Of a DNA stretch of 64,000 nt, positions 12,891 to 24,180 are shown one piece after another. Within the stretch, counting starts at the first letter, position 1; each line of letters starts with the position of its first letter. The notes beneath the pieces were generated by a model that searched no databases, was not told the origin of the DNA, and saw nothing but the letters and a program-made list of their open reading frames with translations. The position numbers and the translations under genes were made by a program. The stretch comes from Physcomitrium patens (lineage: Eukaryota > Streptophyta > Bryopsida > Funariales > Funariaceae), in contig NC_037261.1 in assembly GCF_000002425.4 (NCBI RefSeq), forward strand, positions 7,554,701 through 7,618,700, given 5' to 3'.

Positions 12891-12901
12891 TTGACAAGAG
12901 T
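12891..12901 (+). other. Candidate self-primer binding site (copy A)
   Basis: TTGACAAGAGT begins 2 nt after the LTR end. It is perfectly complementary over 11 nt (12 counting the preceding A) to the inferred 5' end of the transcript at 12706-12716. A tRNA-type site starting TGG is absent here. An orphan TATCAGAGC (12912-12920) lies about 23 nt downstream of the LTR edge. The same 2-nt spacing is seen in copies B, C, E and F. Confidence 0.65.
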
Positions 12902-13072
12902 ACATTTATAATATCAGAGCTTTGTCTAATCTTGATTAAGAGTGGATTATCCCTTTCTTTTGATAAGATATAAGCGTATTAGAAGTTGTGGATTACCCTC
13001 TTCTAAACTGATATTTTCCCTAGTATTTTCTTCGTTTTCAAATCCTCTCTTTTATTTGTCTTGAGCGATAAT

Positions 13073-13074
<2 letters not shown>

Positions 13075-13103
<29 letters not shown>
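13075..13103. repeat. Poly(T) tract in the gag leader
   Basis: About 29 consecutive T residues just before the gag start of copy A. It is absent from the same place in copies B and C, so it arose after insertion. Confidence 0.9.
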
Positions 13104-13115
13104 CTAAGTGTTATC

Positions 13116-14100
13116 ATGGCAGAACTTGCTGAAATGAAGAGTGCAATGGCACAAATGCAAGGGCAATTGAGGGAGTTAATGTTTGCGATGCATCAACTCA
13201 ATTTACCACGACAAAGAGCAACAAGATTGGCAAGAAGTGAAGATATAGAAATGATTGGAGTTGCTTCAACACCTACACCAAATCATGTCTCTTCTCTTAT
13301 GGAGGAATGTCCTTCCAATGTTAGAGAACCTAGAATTGCCCTATTTGAGAAGTTTAATGGTACCTAATCAAAGTTTAGAGGATTTATCAATCAAGTACAA
13401 CTTGTGATTGAACTTCAACCCCTAAGCTACCCAACTTCAGGATCACAAGTTAGATTCATTGGTACGCTTCTTTCAGGTTCAGTATTATCATGGTTTTCAT
13501 CTTTTCTTGAACGATGAGATCCAATATTAGATAATCTTGAGGCTTTTTTGGTGGAGTTTTGATTCATGTATGGAGAACATGATACAATTTGTATTGCAAC
13601 CAAGAAGATCCGTATTTTACAACAAGACAATCGATCAATAGTAATATATGCTTTATAGATTTGACAACTTGCAATTAATATCAAGTGGGATGATGCTGCA
13701 CTTATTAGCCAATTTCTCTACGGATTACAATATGAGGTAAAAAAATTAATGCTCAATTTACCTGATCTTCAAACATTAAGTCAAACAATTGACTTTGTTA
13801 TGAAGTGTGACAATTATCTTTTTGAATTCTGATCAGAGAACCGTACAAATAGACCTCAATATTACTATAATTCAATGGCAATACTAATACTATTAAACAC
13901 ATACATTTGAAAATAGAGGATATGCAAATCGATGCGGTACATTTTAAACCACTTATTGAGCAAGAAAAGACTTACCGTCGTCAAGAAGGATTGTGCTTAA
14001 ATTGTGGAGAACCTAAACACACTGCTCAACATTGCCCATAGAAGTGATGCAACCATAAAATGAGGAGTATGGCGATCAAAGAAGATAATATGTTGAAAAA
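13116..14100 (+). pseudogene. Gag of copy A, broken
   Basis: Starts at the ATG at 13116 (MAELAEMKSAMAQMQGQ), the same start context as copy B. After a leader helix comes the retrotransposon gag core, with readable pieces LFEKFNGT, FRGFINQVQLVIELQP, LSGSVLSWFSSFL and DDAALISQFLYGLQYEVK. Near the C terminus is one zinc knuckle, CLNCGEPKHTAQHC (13994-14035, CX2CX4HX4C), which packages the RNA. The N-terminal and knuckle parts are in different frames, and several stops intervene (for example at 13364 and 13516). The product would be the virus-like-particle coat protein; this copy cannot make it. Confidence 0.85.
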
Positions 14101-14119
14101 CGAATTTTTCTAGTTACAA

Positions 14120-17100
14120 TAGGGACCGTGTCGCTGGAACCTTGTACAATGCCTAGTGAAGGTCCTATCCTCTCCTCAGAACCCTGTCCATATTTTACGA
14201 TAAATATTATTCTATGACCTAAATATCACAAAGCCTCTGCCTTACTAGATTCAAGAGCCTTAGCATATTTTTTAGATGAAGAATTTGCTAAAAGATATAG
14301 CATATTTTTAGTAAAGAAAACTAAACCTATTCATATAGAAGTCATAGATGGTTGCTTGTTATCTTCAAGAGATGTTATTCATGAAATCCTTCCTATAGAA
14401 GTAGCAAATAATGGTCATAGTAGCTTTGTAATATTTAATATCATTAGATCTCCCTCTAATCCAGTCATTTTAGGTTTATCATGGCTAAAAAAATACAACC
14501 CTAAAATAGATTGGACTTCTCGTAGTCTTGACTTTTCTGAAAGTACAATTAAGAGCGTAGTTAATCAAGTAAAAAGTCATAAGTCTAGTATAATTAAACC
14601 TGTATTTGTAGGTGCAAGTACTTTTTTGCATGTTGCAAAAAAAAGATCACCTTGTGTCATTTATGCCACACCTGTTTCTATTGGTGGAAAGACTTCAAGT
14701 AGCATTCCAAGCCAATATCAAGATTTTGAAGATGTATTTGAGAAGAAAAATATGGATACTCTTCCGGAACATCGTTCCTATGACTGTTCAATTGATCTTT
14801 AAGAAGGAACACAATCGCCATTTGGACTAATCTATAATTTATCTCAAAATGATTTGGCTGAACTCAAGGAGTATATTGAAGAGAATCTAGACAAGAACTT
14901 CATACGCCATTCCAAATCTCCAATAAGAGCTCCAATTTTATTTGTGAAGAAAAAAGATGGATCATTGTAGATGTGTGTTGTTTATCGAGAAATCCACAAA
15001 ATCACCATCAAGAATAGGTACCCGCTACCTTTGATATTTAGATTCCTTGATCAGTTGAATGAAGCTAAGATCTATACAAAAATAGATCTACAAGGAACAT
15101 ACAATCTAGTACGTATTAAAGAAAAAGATGAATAGAAGACTGCATTTCGAATAAGGTATGGATATTTTGAATGCAATGTCATACCTTTTGGACTTACAAA
15201 TACACTAGCAGCATTCCAACATCTAATGAATGATATCTTTTGGGAGTTTTTAGATGATTTTGTTGTTTGTTACGTAGATGATATCTTAATCTATTCTAAG
15301 AACTTAGAAGAACATAAACTTCATGTTCGTCGTGTGTTACAAAAACTATGAGATGCAGGACTCTATGCCAAGATAGAAAAGTGTGTATTTTAGACTACTC
15401 AAGTCGACTTTTTAGGATACATCATTTCAAATGATGGACTTATAATGGATCCTAAGAAAATTCAAACTATTATGGATTGGAAGATCCCCAAAACGGTAAG
15501 AGATGTCCAATGCTTTTTGAGATTAACCAACTACTATCGGATCTTCATCAAAGACTTCTCTCAAGTTGTAGCTCTACTTACACGTTTGACTTGTAAAGAC
15601 AAACTTTAATAAAATCAAGAAGCAGAAGTAGCATTTGGAGCTTTGAGGACAACCTTTATCTCTGCACCAATCTTGTATTGCATCAATTTTTCTAAGCCAT
15701 TTTTTATGGAAACAGATGCATCAAAATTTTCTTTGCATGCCGTATTTTCACAAATGAGAACAGATAATAAACTTCATCCAATAGCTTTTTATTCCAGAAA
15801 ATTTTCAGTAGCCGACATCAACTATGAGATCCACGATAAAGAACTTCTTGCAATCGTAGATTTGTTTTAAGAATGGCGCCATTATTTAGAAGGTACTTCT
15901 AACTTTAATCATAGTATATGCAGATCACAAGAACCTTGAATATTTTATGTCAGCATGTGTTTTGAAGCATCGCAAAGCCCGTTAGAGTATGTCTTTTTGA
16001 AGATTCGAATTCAAGATCACTTATCAACTAGAAAAACAACAAGGTTTGTGAGATGCACTCTCTAGACGATCTTACCTTGTATCAAAGGAAGGAGATGTTA
16101 CTTTTGATCAACAATGGATAATTCTCTTGAAGCCAAAGCATCTTCATCTTCGGGCAATAAAATCAACAATAACTATTGATTCAACTTTCATTAAGCAAGT
16201 TTAGTCAAGTATGTCTTTTGATCCTCTTATTCGTGATATAAAGAGAAATCCTTCAAAATATCATGATACTTTCAAGTTTGAATTCAAGACAAAATCTACT
16301 ATATTTTGAGGGACGTCTATATGTTCCAGAAGGTGAAGCTCGATTACGTATTCTCCAAGCTCGTAATGACTTTCCAGTAGCAAGACGTTTTGGATACAAT
16401 AAAACTTTGGAACTAATATCCAGAGACTTTTGGTGGCCACAAATGTGGAAAGCAGTCAAAGATTTTTTACAATCTTGTGATATTTGCTCAAGATCAAAAA
16501 CTCATTTTCATCGACCTTACAGACTTTTTCAGCCATTACCCATCCTAGAACAATCATGGTCTTCTATTTCTATAGAGTTCATCATGAATCTTTTAATCTC
16601 AGATTCTTATGACTCTATATTCGTGATAGTAGATCGTTTTACCAAGATGGCACATTTTGTACTATGTACAAAATCCATCACACATAAAGAAACAGCCAAG
16701 TTCTTTTTTGACAATATCTATTGCTATCATGGATTACCCAAGGATATTATATTAGATAAGGGAACCCAGTTTGTATCAAGTTTTTTGTGGATTCTTTTCA
16801 AGATTCTAAAAGTGGATATAAAACTATCTTCGATATTCCATCCTCAAAGTGATGGACAAATGGAGCATGTTAATCAAGTATTGGAACAATATTTAAGAAG
16901 TACTATCAACTACCAACAAGATGATTGGACAACTCTTTTGCCATTGGCAGAGTTTGCTTACAATAATAAGATACATTCCTTTACAAAACAAACATCTTTC
17001 TTTACTAATTATGGTTATCATCCACGACTTGATACTTTTGACTTTTCAAAAGTTGATAATCTTGCTGTGAAAGATTTGACAATTCATTTATCAGAGCTAC

Positions 17101-17600
17101 ATGCAACGACAAAGGCACAGTTAAAAGAAGCTCAAGAATAACAAAAGGTCAATGTGGATGTGTGTTGAAAGGAACAACCACTATTCCACATGGGTGATAA
17201 GATATGATTACTTCATAGCAATATTAAGACCACTTGTTCTTGTGACAAGTTGAACTATCGAAGGCTTGGACCATTTTTTATTTCTGCACAAATCAATGCA
17301 ATTGTATATCGTTTACATCTATCGGAGTCAATGAAAATCAATCCAATATTCTACGTATCTCTTCTTGAACCATACAAGATAGTGGACATACCAAGAAGAA
17401 GACAAGCTCCACCTCCTTCTATAAAAGTAGACAATAATGAAGAGTTTGAAATGGAAGAAGTCTTAGATTCAAGGCGGCGTCAAAATAAATTAGAATATCT
17501 TGTCCATTGGCATGGTATGATATTAGTAAATGCACATGGGAGCCAGTAAAGAATCTTGCAAATGTAGCAAAGGTGGTAGAGACTTTTTATTGACAACATC
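14120..17600 (+). pseudogene. Pol of copy A: protease, RT, RNase H, integrase, chromodomain
   Basis: Domains in order. The aspartic protease core is near 14238 (ALLDSRA, where the family has DSGA; G to R by one transition). Reverse transcriptase spans about 14760-15560, with FVKKKDGS and YVDD at 15271-15282. RNase H spans about 15640-15900, with METDAS and EIHDKELLAI. The integrase zinc finger lies at about 16350-16490 (CDICSRSK). The integrase core includes VIVDRFTKMAHF, DKGTQF and FHPQSDGQ, with the catalytic E nearby (16610-16900). The integrase C terminus includes LDYR-like RLGPF. A chromodomain follows (about 17448-17585: EEVLDSRRRQNKLEYLVHWHG, then a one-base deletion before CTWEPVKNLA). 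The largest open piece, 16263-17141, covers most of the integrase. Multiple frameshifts and stops make it non-functional. Chromodomains guide insertion to marked chromatin. Confidence 0.92.
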
Positions 17601-17711
17601 CATCAAAATCAAGATGAAAACCTTCTTTATAAAAGAAACAAGATATAGGTAAGATAACATTCTATTTTCAATCTTTGTTTGTAGCTTCTTTATAGTTCTG
17701 ATGCTTTGGAC

Positions 17712-18134
17712 ATGGAGAACCAACAACTAGCAGATTCGACTCAAGAGCCTTCATTTGCTGACCTCCCAGATGAGACATTACAATTGTCACAACTTTCAAG
17801 ACGATGCAATCGAGATGATGATCTTCAAGAACAACATGTTCTCTCTTTAACAGATGGCAAGATACAACGCATTTGGTATCACGACCTTTGAAGGGACTCG
17901 TGATATTTGATAATTTAACTACAGGTAGGAACAACTCCTGACAGTGTTTTAAATAATTTATTCGAAAGAAGTTATGAAGGCCTCAACAATGATGAAATAA
18001 TTGGGTGGTCTTCCCGCCCTGGTATGGGACACTATCGATGGTTGAGAGGCCCTATCAATCATCTTCAAAGAGAACAAAGAGTAGAGTATTTGGCAAATAT
18101 AATTTATCGTATCATAGATTTTCTCAACATATGA
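17712..18134 (+). pseudogene. ORF3 of family 1 (copy A), unknown accessory protein
   Basis: A 141-codon frame (140 residues plus stop) begins ATGGAGAACCAACAA, after the chromodomain and just before the polypurine tract. It reads MENQQLADSTQEPSFADL at the start, GKIQRIWYHDL in the middle, and SYEGLNNDEIIGWSSRPG then YRWLRGPINHLQ towards the end, finishing DFLNI. Three internal stops (TGA, TGA, TAA) interrupt copy A; copy C supplies sense codons at those places. Copy B has exactly the same 423-bp length and end codons; copy C differs by 2 bp. No known family was recognised: it is not gag, an envelope or a chromodomain. A G-T-A-A-G...T-T-T-G-T-A-G stretch of about 40 nt lies just upstream in copy A, but the donor is not kept in B and C. 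Confidence 0.7.
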
Positions 18135-18162
18135 TCACCGCTGCTTGTGAAATTCGTCCCTA

Positions 18163-18177
18163 GAAGGGAGAGGGTAA
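18163..18177 (+). other. Polypurine tract of copy A
   Basis: GAAGGGAGAGGGTAA directly precedes the TGTCAC start of the 3' LTR, the expected place for the plus-strand primer. Confidence 0.8.
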
Positions 18178-18736
18178 TGTCACGGACATACGCATATAAG
18201 CCAGTAATTACATGTATAAATAGATAGAAGTAAGTAAAAATATGTAAAAGTAAGTTAATTCTATAGTATTTGATCTGAAAGCTTTCGAGAAGCTTTATAG
18301 ACACTGCTTTGACTTTATAAGTGTCTTTAATTGACTTTTTGGGATTAAAAACGTGGTCAATAAGTAGGCTATGTGCCACACATGTTGTTAGCTTGAAGAC
18401 CAAGCTAACTATGTGGCCCACATATAAAAAAACATGCCTTGTAAGTCAAGGCATGTGTCCTACAAAGTCAACACATATTGGAGGTCCTATAGAACGTCGC
18501 CACATAGCCCCTAATAAGATAGTATATATAGAGACAAGAGTGAAGTTCTCTTCACTCTTGTCAATTCTTTTCTTGCTTCTAGTCTAGTTTCAAGGGTCTT
18601 TGGTTTTCGTGTCTTTCGGCAATAGCCATTCTAATTTCTTTCTTAATACACATATTGAATTATTTATATTTTTTCATCTTTCTTTGAGAGAAGTCTCACT
18701 TGTTTATTTATCTTTATCAAGTTCTTATCCTTGACA
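18178..18736 (+). repeat. 3' LTR of copy A
   Basis: 559 bp, beginning TGTCACGGAC and ending CCTTGACA, followed by D-element sequence. This junction, like those of B and C, shows that the LTR does not include the primer-site region. Confidence 0.92.
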
Positions 18737-18740
18737 TATA

Positions 18741-20054
18741 CTTAATAGAAGTGAAAATATATTTTTAACTTTTATAAATCTTTGTAAGCTTATCAACAAT
18801 TTTAAGATTTTATTTATTATAGTATTAATATCAACTATAGAAGTACTATTCTTTCACATGTGAGAGAAGTTAATAATGAAGTCAAATGTGTATGCCAAGA
18901 AGTTGTATAATTAAGAGAAGCAATCAAATCAACTTCATAAGTGAATCCAAAAATCTTGCTATTATGAATATGGAGGATGCAAAGATTAGTATACCAAAGA
19001 ATTTTCATAGAAAAAGATCAAAATTTTGAGGATTTCTACAATGAATCAAGCTTTATTTAAAGTTACATTTTTTAATATACTAACAAACTTATTGAAGTTT
19101 AATTTATAGGTGCATTTTTTTGATGGAAAAGAATTTACAACTATTATATGATCTAAATTATTTCTTGAAAGTATTTGCATCCAATTTTTGAAAGATATAA
19201 ATTATTTAAAATTAAAAAGAATCTCTTTTAAAGATAAATAAGGTTTTAAAGTATTTTTCTATATTTTGGAAGTTCTTATATATATAGAACTACTTTATTT
19301 GATGTTATTTCTCTCATAAAGATAATTTTTATATTAATTAAGAAATTTTCTTATTTTAAAATTTAATTGATAAATTAATGAAAACCAAAAGTTCAATGTT
19401 TTTTGATACAAAATTTTTCTACTCACATTATAAAGATAGAATCTTCTACAATGCATTGTGAAGGTCCTATTTTTTATTTAGAATCTTTATTTTTTTAAAA
19501 AATAGGATACTTTTCAGGACCTAAAATTTATAAAGCTTTTGTCTTTATAGATTTAAGATTCTTAACTTTTTTTAGATAAAGACTTTGATAAAAGACATGA
19601 TATATATTTGATATAAAAAACTAAGTCCATGCATGTAAAAGTTATAGATGGTTGTTATTTTTCTTAATTTTTTTCCATGAAATTATCTTTATAGGAATAA
19701 TAGAAAATAATCATAATATTTTAGTAATATTTAATATTATTATATTTCTTTATAAATAAATAATTTTAAGCTTATTGTATCTAAGAAAGTATATTCTTAT
19801 AATAGCTCGGATTTTTTATAATCTTGATTTTTTTATAGCATAATCAAGACTTTTACTAAATAAGTAAAAATTCATAAGTCTAATATAATCAAAACCTTAT
19901 TTATAGCTAAAAGAGCTTTTATACATGTTGCAAAAGTATGGTCATTTTTTATTATTTATACCACAATTATTTCTAATCGTATAGAGGGTTGGTTTTGAAT
20001 CAAGTTCAAAACTAAAATATTGGGACATAAAATTGCATGCGACAATAAATAGAG

Positions 20055-20085
<31 letters not shown>

Positions 20086-20277
20086 TTAATTCTTTTCAAT
20101 TTTTATATAGTTTTTGACAAGAAACTTGATGGAATTTCTATGAGCATTAAGTTTGAAGGATTTGAGTGCATATTAACTTTGTGAAAGCTTTACAAAGTTA
20201 TTATTATTTTGGGTGACTCTAATTTTTGTGGAATATAAAAGAGATTTTATTTTGATGATTTATATAAATTTTGAAGG

Positions 20278-20319
<42 letters not shown>

Positions 20320-21130
20320 GTGTAAATTTTTAATATTTATTATATTAAATTTTAATTATAATTTTCAATTCAATTAAATAATCATATTAAATATGATTAA
20401 AGTTAAAATAAATTAGGATTTCAAAAATTGGATTTTAAAGATCTATAGAAACATTTTTATTTAATCTTAGAATACAAAAAAATATAAATTTTTAATTTGT
20501 TTTATATTACAAAAACTTAAAGATGCAAGATTATACATTAATATAAAGAAGCGTATATTTTTTACAATTCAAGTTAATTTTTTAGGATATATTATTTCAA
20601 ATGATGGCCTTGCATTGGATCTTATAAAATTTTAGGCTATGATATATTAAAAGATTCCAAAAGTATTAAAAGTCATCTAATGCTTGTTATAATTTATCAA
20701 TTGTTGTTGTATCTTTATCAAAAAGTTGTTTTAGATTGTAGTTTCACTTATTTATTTGACTTACATAGACAAACTTAAGTAGGATAAAGAAGCCAAAGAA
20801 ATATTTAAAACTTCAAAGATATTTTTTTCAAAAGCACCAATCATATATTGTGTTCATTTTTTTATAACATTTTTTATTAAAACAAATACATCAAAATTTC
20901 TCTTGGATGAAATATTATCACAAATAAAAAAAACTTATAAATTCTATTTAATAGCTTTTCATTCAAGAAAAATTTCAATAGTCAAGATCAATTACAACAT
21001 CTATAATAAATATTTTTTTTACAAATATTAATTTATTTTAAGAATTGAGTTATTATTTGGAAGGTATTTTTTTTAGTAACTATTTATATAAATCACAAGT
21101 ACTTTAAATATTGGATTCTCAATAATACAA
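18741..21130 (+). pseudogene. Family-1 relative, fragment D (gag to RNase H)
   Basis: Very degraded plus-strand copy of a related subfamily. It begins within gag, at sequence shared with E and F (CTTAATAGAAGTGAAAAT). Protease-region similarity follows at about 19440-19660, and RT C-terminal similarity at about 20570-20680 (GYIISNDGL style). RNase H similarity runs at about 20750-21120. A repeat insertion (about 19990-20510) and much deletion separate the parts. It stops where minus-strand fragment E begins. Host site of copy A. Confidence 0.7.
19990..20510. repeat. AT-rich insertion in fragment D
   Basis: This stretch interrupts the protease-to-RT collinearity of D. It contains a poly(T) run (20055-20080) and a TA run (20281-20317). 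Its phrasing resembles parts of 42820-43150, so it may be a related repeat. Ends are approximate. Confidence 0.4.
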
Positions 21131-21473
21131 GTATAAACCTTCGTAATAATGATGAATATGTTTTTCCTCAATAAAAGGTTTAAATTGTACTGTATCAATT
21201 TGTATGGACTTTAATTTGAATAAGTAATCTTTAAAAAACTTAGAAGATGTTGCTATATCTTGACGTGTATTTCTTCAACCAAATCTTTATTCATGGCACC
21301 TTTTAAAGAATCAATTGATAAAAGAAAGATTTTAGAATTTAGTAACATATTTGATAGTTGAACATGATTTTTGTTGTAGTAATATAAGCTTAGTTCTTGC
21401 TATTCTTTCTCAATTAATTTCTCCAAATATATCTATTAATACTTCCCAAAATGAATTCAAGTCATAGAATAGA

Positions 21474-21521
<48 letters not shown>

Positions 21522-22180
21522 AAGATGAAAATCAAAAGAGAGCTTTTTCTAATAAAAGTGTGTCTATAAATCCTACTTAAGTAAATCTATCAAGATATTA
21601 GAAAGGATGCAACTTTAAATTGAATTTAATTTATTGTAGGAATTCTTAAAATTTTGATCTTATTCTATCAAACTTCTAAGACATACTAATCCTTGCCTCC
21701 CTTATGCTTGTAAAAGCAAGACTTTTTGGATTTGATTATAAAGTTAATCTATTTCTTTCCTTCAATTATACAACCTTTTGGCATAGACTTTGGACTTCTT
21801 TTATATGTGTATAAATAGTATCTCCATTATTCACATTAGAAGTACATGAAAGTTTTAATCTTAGAGTATTGAAAAACTTGAGAAGATTTTTAATAGTTAC
21901 CAATCTATTTTCACTTCTATTAAGAATAGCATCCATAATCTTTTCTTTTATTGATAACTCAAAAAACTTCAAAAAATTAAATTAAAAGAAGATAATTTGT
22001 AACCTCTAATATCAAATAAAAATTTCTAAAAATAAGATAATTTATATTCTTTAAGAAAAAAAATCAATATCAAAAAAATAAGCTATTTGTTTAAAAGTAG
22101 ATAATCCACTACCTTCAAAATATAACAATAAAAGTGAGATAATCCACTCAATTTTAAAATAAGACAAGAACAACAAGTTA
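21131..22180 (-). pseudogene. Gag of fragment E, broken
   Basis: Read on the minus strand from about 22180, the leader and gag match copy F closely (for example the piece around 21960-21900 coding KEKIMDAILNRSENRLVT). It runs to the start of a zinc-knuckle-like region at about 21135, where it is cut off against fragment D. A poly(T) run (about 21479-21515) interrupts it. Confidence 0.65.
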
Positions 22181-22195
22181 GCGCTCTTATCAAAT

Positions 22196-22535
22196 TGTAA
22201 AGGACATGAATCTTCAAAAAAGAAATCTTCCATATATTCTTATGTCACTTAAAAAGACTGAAACAATCACTCAAAGATGTTAATATAATGAACTAAAATG
22301 GCTATTGCCAAAGACAAGAAAACTAGAAAGTCTTGAAATAAGATTAAAGACTAAAAAAACATTGATAAGAGTGAAGAAGATTTTATTTTTATTTTTATAT
22401 ATACTATTTAATTAAAAGCTACAGGATAATATTCTATAGAACCTCTGATACATGTTGACTTTGTAAGACATGTATCTTAACTTACAAGACAAGTTTTCTA
22501 TATGTGCACCATATAATTAGCTTGTTTTACAAGTT

Positions 22536-22583
<48 letters not shown>

Positions 22584-22768
22584 CATAGTTAACTTGTTGA
22601 CTAAGTTTCTAACCTACCAATTAAACTACAAATACATGTAAAGTCAAAATTGCATCTATACAGCTTCTAGAAAACTACTCTAGAAGATATTATGAAATTA
22701 TTTTATTTTTACCTACTTCTATTTAATCATATAGATAATTATTAGAACAAGTATGTATGTTTGTAACA
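22196..22768 (-). repeat. 5' LTR of fragment E
   Basis: On the minus strand it begins TGTTACAAACATAC and ends CTTTACA, and aligns with the family-1 LTRs. It is lengthened by a TA run (about 22541-22581). Two nt after its end comes the 11-nt primer-site candidate (22183-22193), complementary at 10 of 11 positions to the candidate start at 22362-22372. Both sites carry the same G-to-A/C-to-T pair relative to copy A, so pairing is largely kept. Confidence 0.75.
22541..22581. repeat. (TA)n microsatellite in the E LTR
   Basis: TA dinucleotide run of about 41 bp inside the LTR. Confidence 0.9.
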
Positions 22769-22839
22769 ATAGCATCTTCTAAAAGTGACAAAATCAAAGT
22801 TATTTTTTCAAGCTGTAAATGAATTACTAGACCATAGAT

Positions 22840-22870
22840 TGTTTTTTTTTTTTTTTTTTTTTTTTTTTTT
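22840..22870. repeat. Poly(T) tract
   Basis: About 27-30 consecutive T residues near the left end of Gypsy-2. Confidence 0.9.
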
Positions 22871-22879
22871 CTTCAAGTT

Positions 22880-24020
22880 AGAATAGCCAAAGGTAGTTTT
22901 ATCACCAATTAAAGAAAGATCGAGGAGGCAATGAGCCTCATTGCTAAGCAATAGTATGTGAAGTCTAGAGGATTTGAGAGAAGGATGGAAACAATATAAG
23001 TGATAGTTATAAAAACTCTAGAAATAACTTTGTCTACTTCTACTCTATTTAGCTCTTTAAGGAATAAGAATATAGATGAAGAAATCCTTGAAGAGTTGAT
23101 GCATGACATAAAAGAATTAAAATTAGAAATAAGTGCTTTAAAGAAAAGCACAAGGTTAGGTATTTCATGACCGACTAAAGGATCAAAGGGATTTGTAGTG
23201 AGGTGCATTTCATATGATGATCCAAACTACAAATGTGGTGATTGTGGATTGTATATAAATGCTATGAAGAATGGCATTATTACCTTCAAAGAAGGTAGAA
23301 TTAGAGATGCTACAACAGATGATTTTTAGGGACTAATTTTTAGAGAAGAGACATGAAGAAATTAATAGAAGGAAGATTGAAGAGAAGTAGCTATTTTATG
23401 TAGAAAAAAGATAGAAACTTATACCATGGAAGTTCAGTACATCAAGGTAGAAACCTCTATACATGTATCTAAAGAAGTAATGGTGAAAGAAATATAAGCT
23501 ATTAAATAACTAAATAAATGAGATGTTCTAATTGACGCAACCACCATCAAGGCTTATTTGATGACTGAGCATGAAGAGAAGAAACCTTATGATGTATCAG
23601 TAGAAATCAAGAAGAATAGAACTGGTGAGGAAGATGAGGTAAAAGAGCCACCTAATAAGAAAAAGGTTTTAAGTGGTAGAAAGACTACTCCAAGAAAAAA
23701 AACTAATAAGCATCTTAAAGAAGAAGGAAGGTACAAGGCCTTTTGCTTCACATCAAAGAGCTAATGTTCCACTTCTCAAAAAAAAGTCAAAAGAGAGAAT
23801 AAGTAATAATAAACGTAAGAAGAAGGAGGACAACATTAAAGGAAAAAATAAGGCACTAGCCTATAAACTTCAATGTGATATTGAATCCTCAATTGACATG
23901 AAGGGCATCTTAGAAGAGAGGATTTTGAATGTCAAAATTGAGTTTACTTTAAAAGGAGCTTTTGATATTACTAAGAAAGATTTTTATGAGCTCATCATCA
24001 ATAATATCAAGAGAAAAAGT
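22880..24020 (+). pseudogene. Gypsy-2 gag C terminus and gag-pol linker
   Basis: A knuckle-like region (about 23185-23330) reads KGFVVRCISYDDPNYKCGDC followed by AMKNGIITFKEGRIRDATTD, a layout known in fungal-type gypsy gag. A basic linker follows (23558-23764: MTEHEEKKPYDVSVEIKKN). Next comes ALAYKLQCDIESSIDMKG then ILEERILNVKIEFTLKGAFD (about 23855-24000), the conserved helical segment before the protease of this lineage. Stops and frameshifts are present. The open pieces at 23558-23764 and 23673-24023 overlap in different frames. Confidence 0.7.
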
Positions 24021-24039
24021 TAAATTACAAGTGAAACAA

Positions 24040-24180
24040 TGATGACAAGAGCATTGAATACTCTAATAAACAAGAGTTGTAAGATCAAAATCTTATTCAA
24101 AAAGATTTATGAAAAAGACAAGTAGCCAATTGATACCAATTATGGATGGATGTTGAAAGCTATTAACAATAAAAAATTAA
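24040..24180 (+). pseudogene. Gypsy-2 protease remnant
   Basis: Reads LINKSCKI, where an aspartic protease would have a D-H-G or D-S-G core (the catalytic Asp appears as Asn), then PIDTNYGWMLKAINN. The sequence after it is deleted or rearranged. Identification rests on position and the second motif. Confidence 0.5.

Larger units (their letters stand above)
12553..18736 (+). mobile_element. Family-1 Ty3/gypsy chromovirus, copy A
   Basis: Nearly complete LTR retrotransposon with the order: 5' LTR remnant, primer site, gag, protease, RT, RNase H, integrase, chromodomain, ORF3, polypurine tract, 3' LTR. The 5' LTR has lost about 225 bp of its upstream end. The internal region (12889-18177, about 5.3 kb) is collinear with copies B and C. 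The coding regions are broken by frameshifts and by stops mostly explained by C-to-T or G-to-A changes. It inserted into the gag of older relative D: D sequence resumes at about 18741. The pol sequence resembles chromoviruses of the fungal/vertebrate Tf1-sushi and Tcn1-like groups more than typical angiosperm lineages; this is judged from memory, not a search. Confidence 0.9.

Noticed and set aside
12902..12920. TATCAGAGC as the true tRNA primer site, with the LTR ending at TTACA.
   Set aside because: None of three 3' LTRs contains the intervening bases. Target duplications or host sequence begin right after TTGACA or its equivalent.
17646..17692. GTAAG...TTTGTAG as an intron joining pol to ORF3.
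   Set aside because: Only about 40 nt, short for a plant intron, and the donor GT is not kept in copies B and C.
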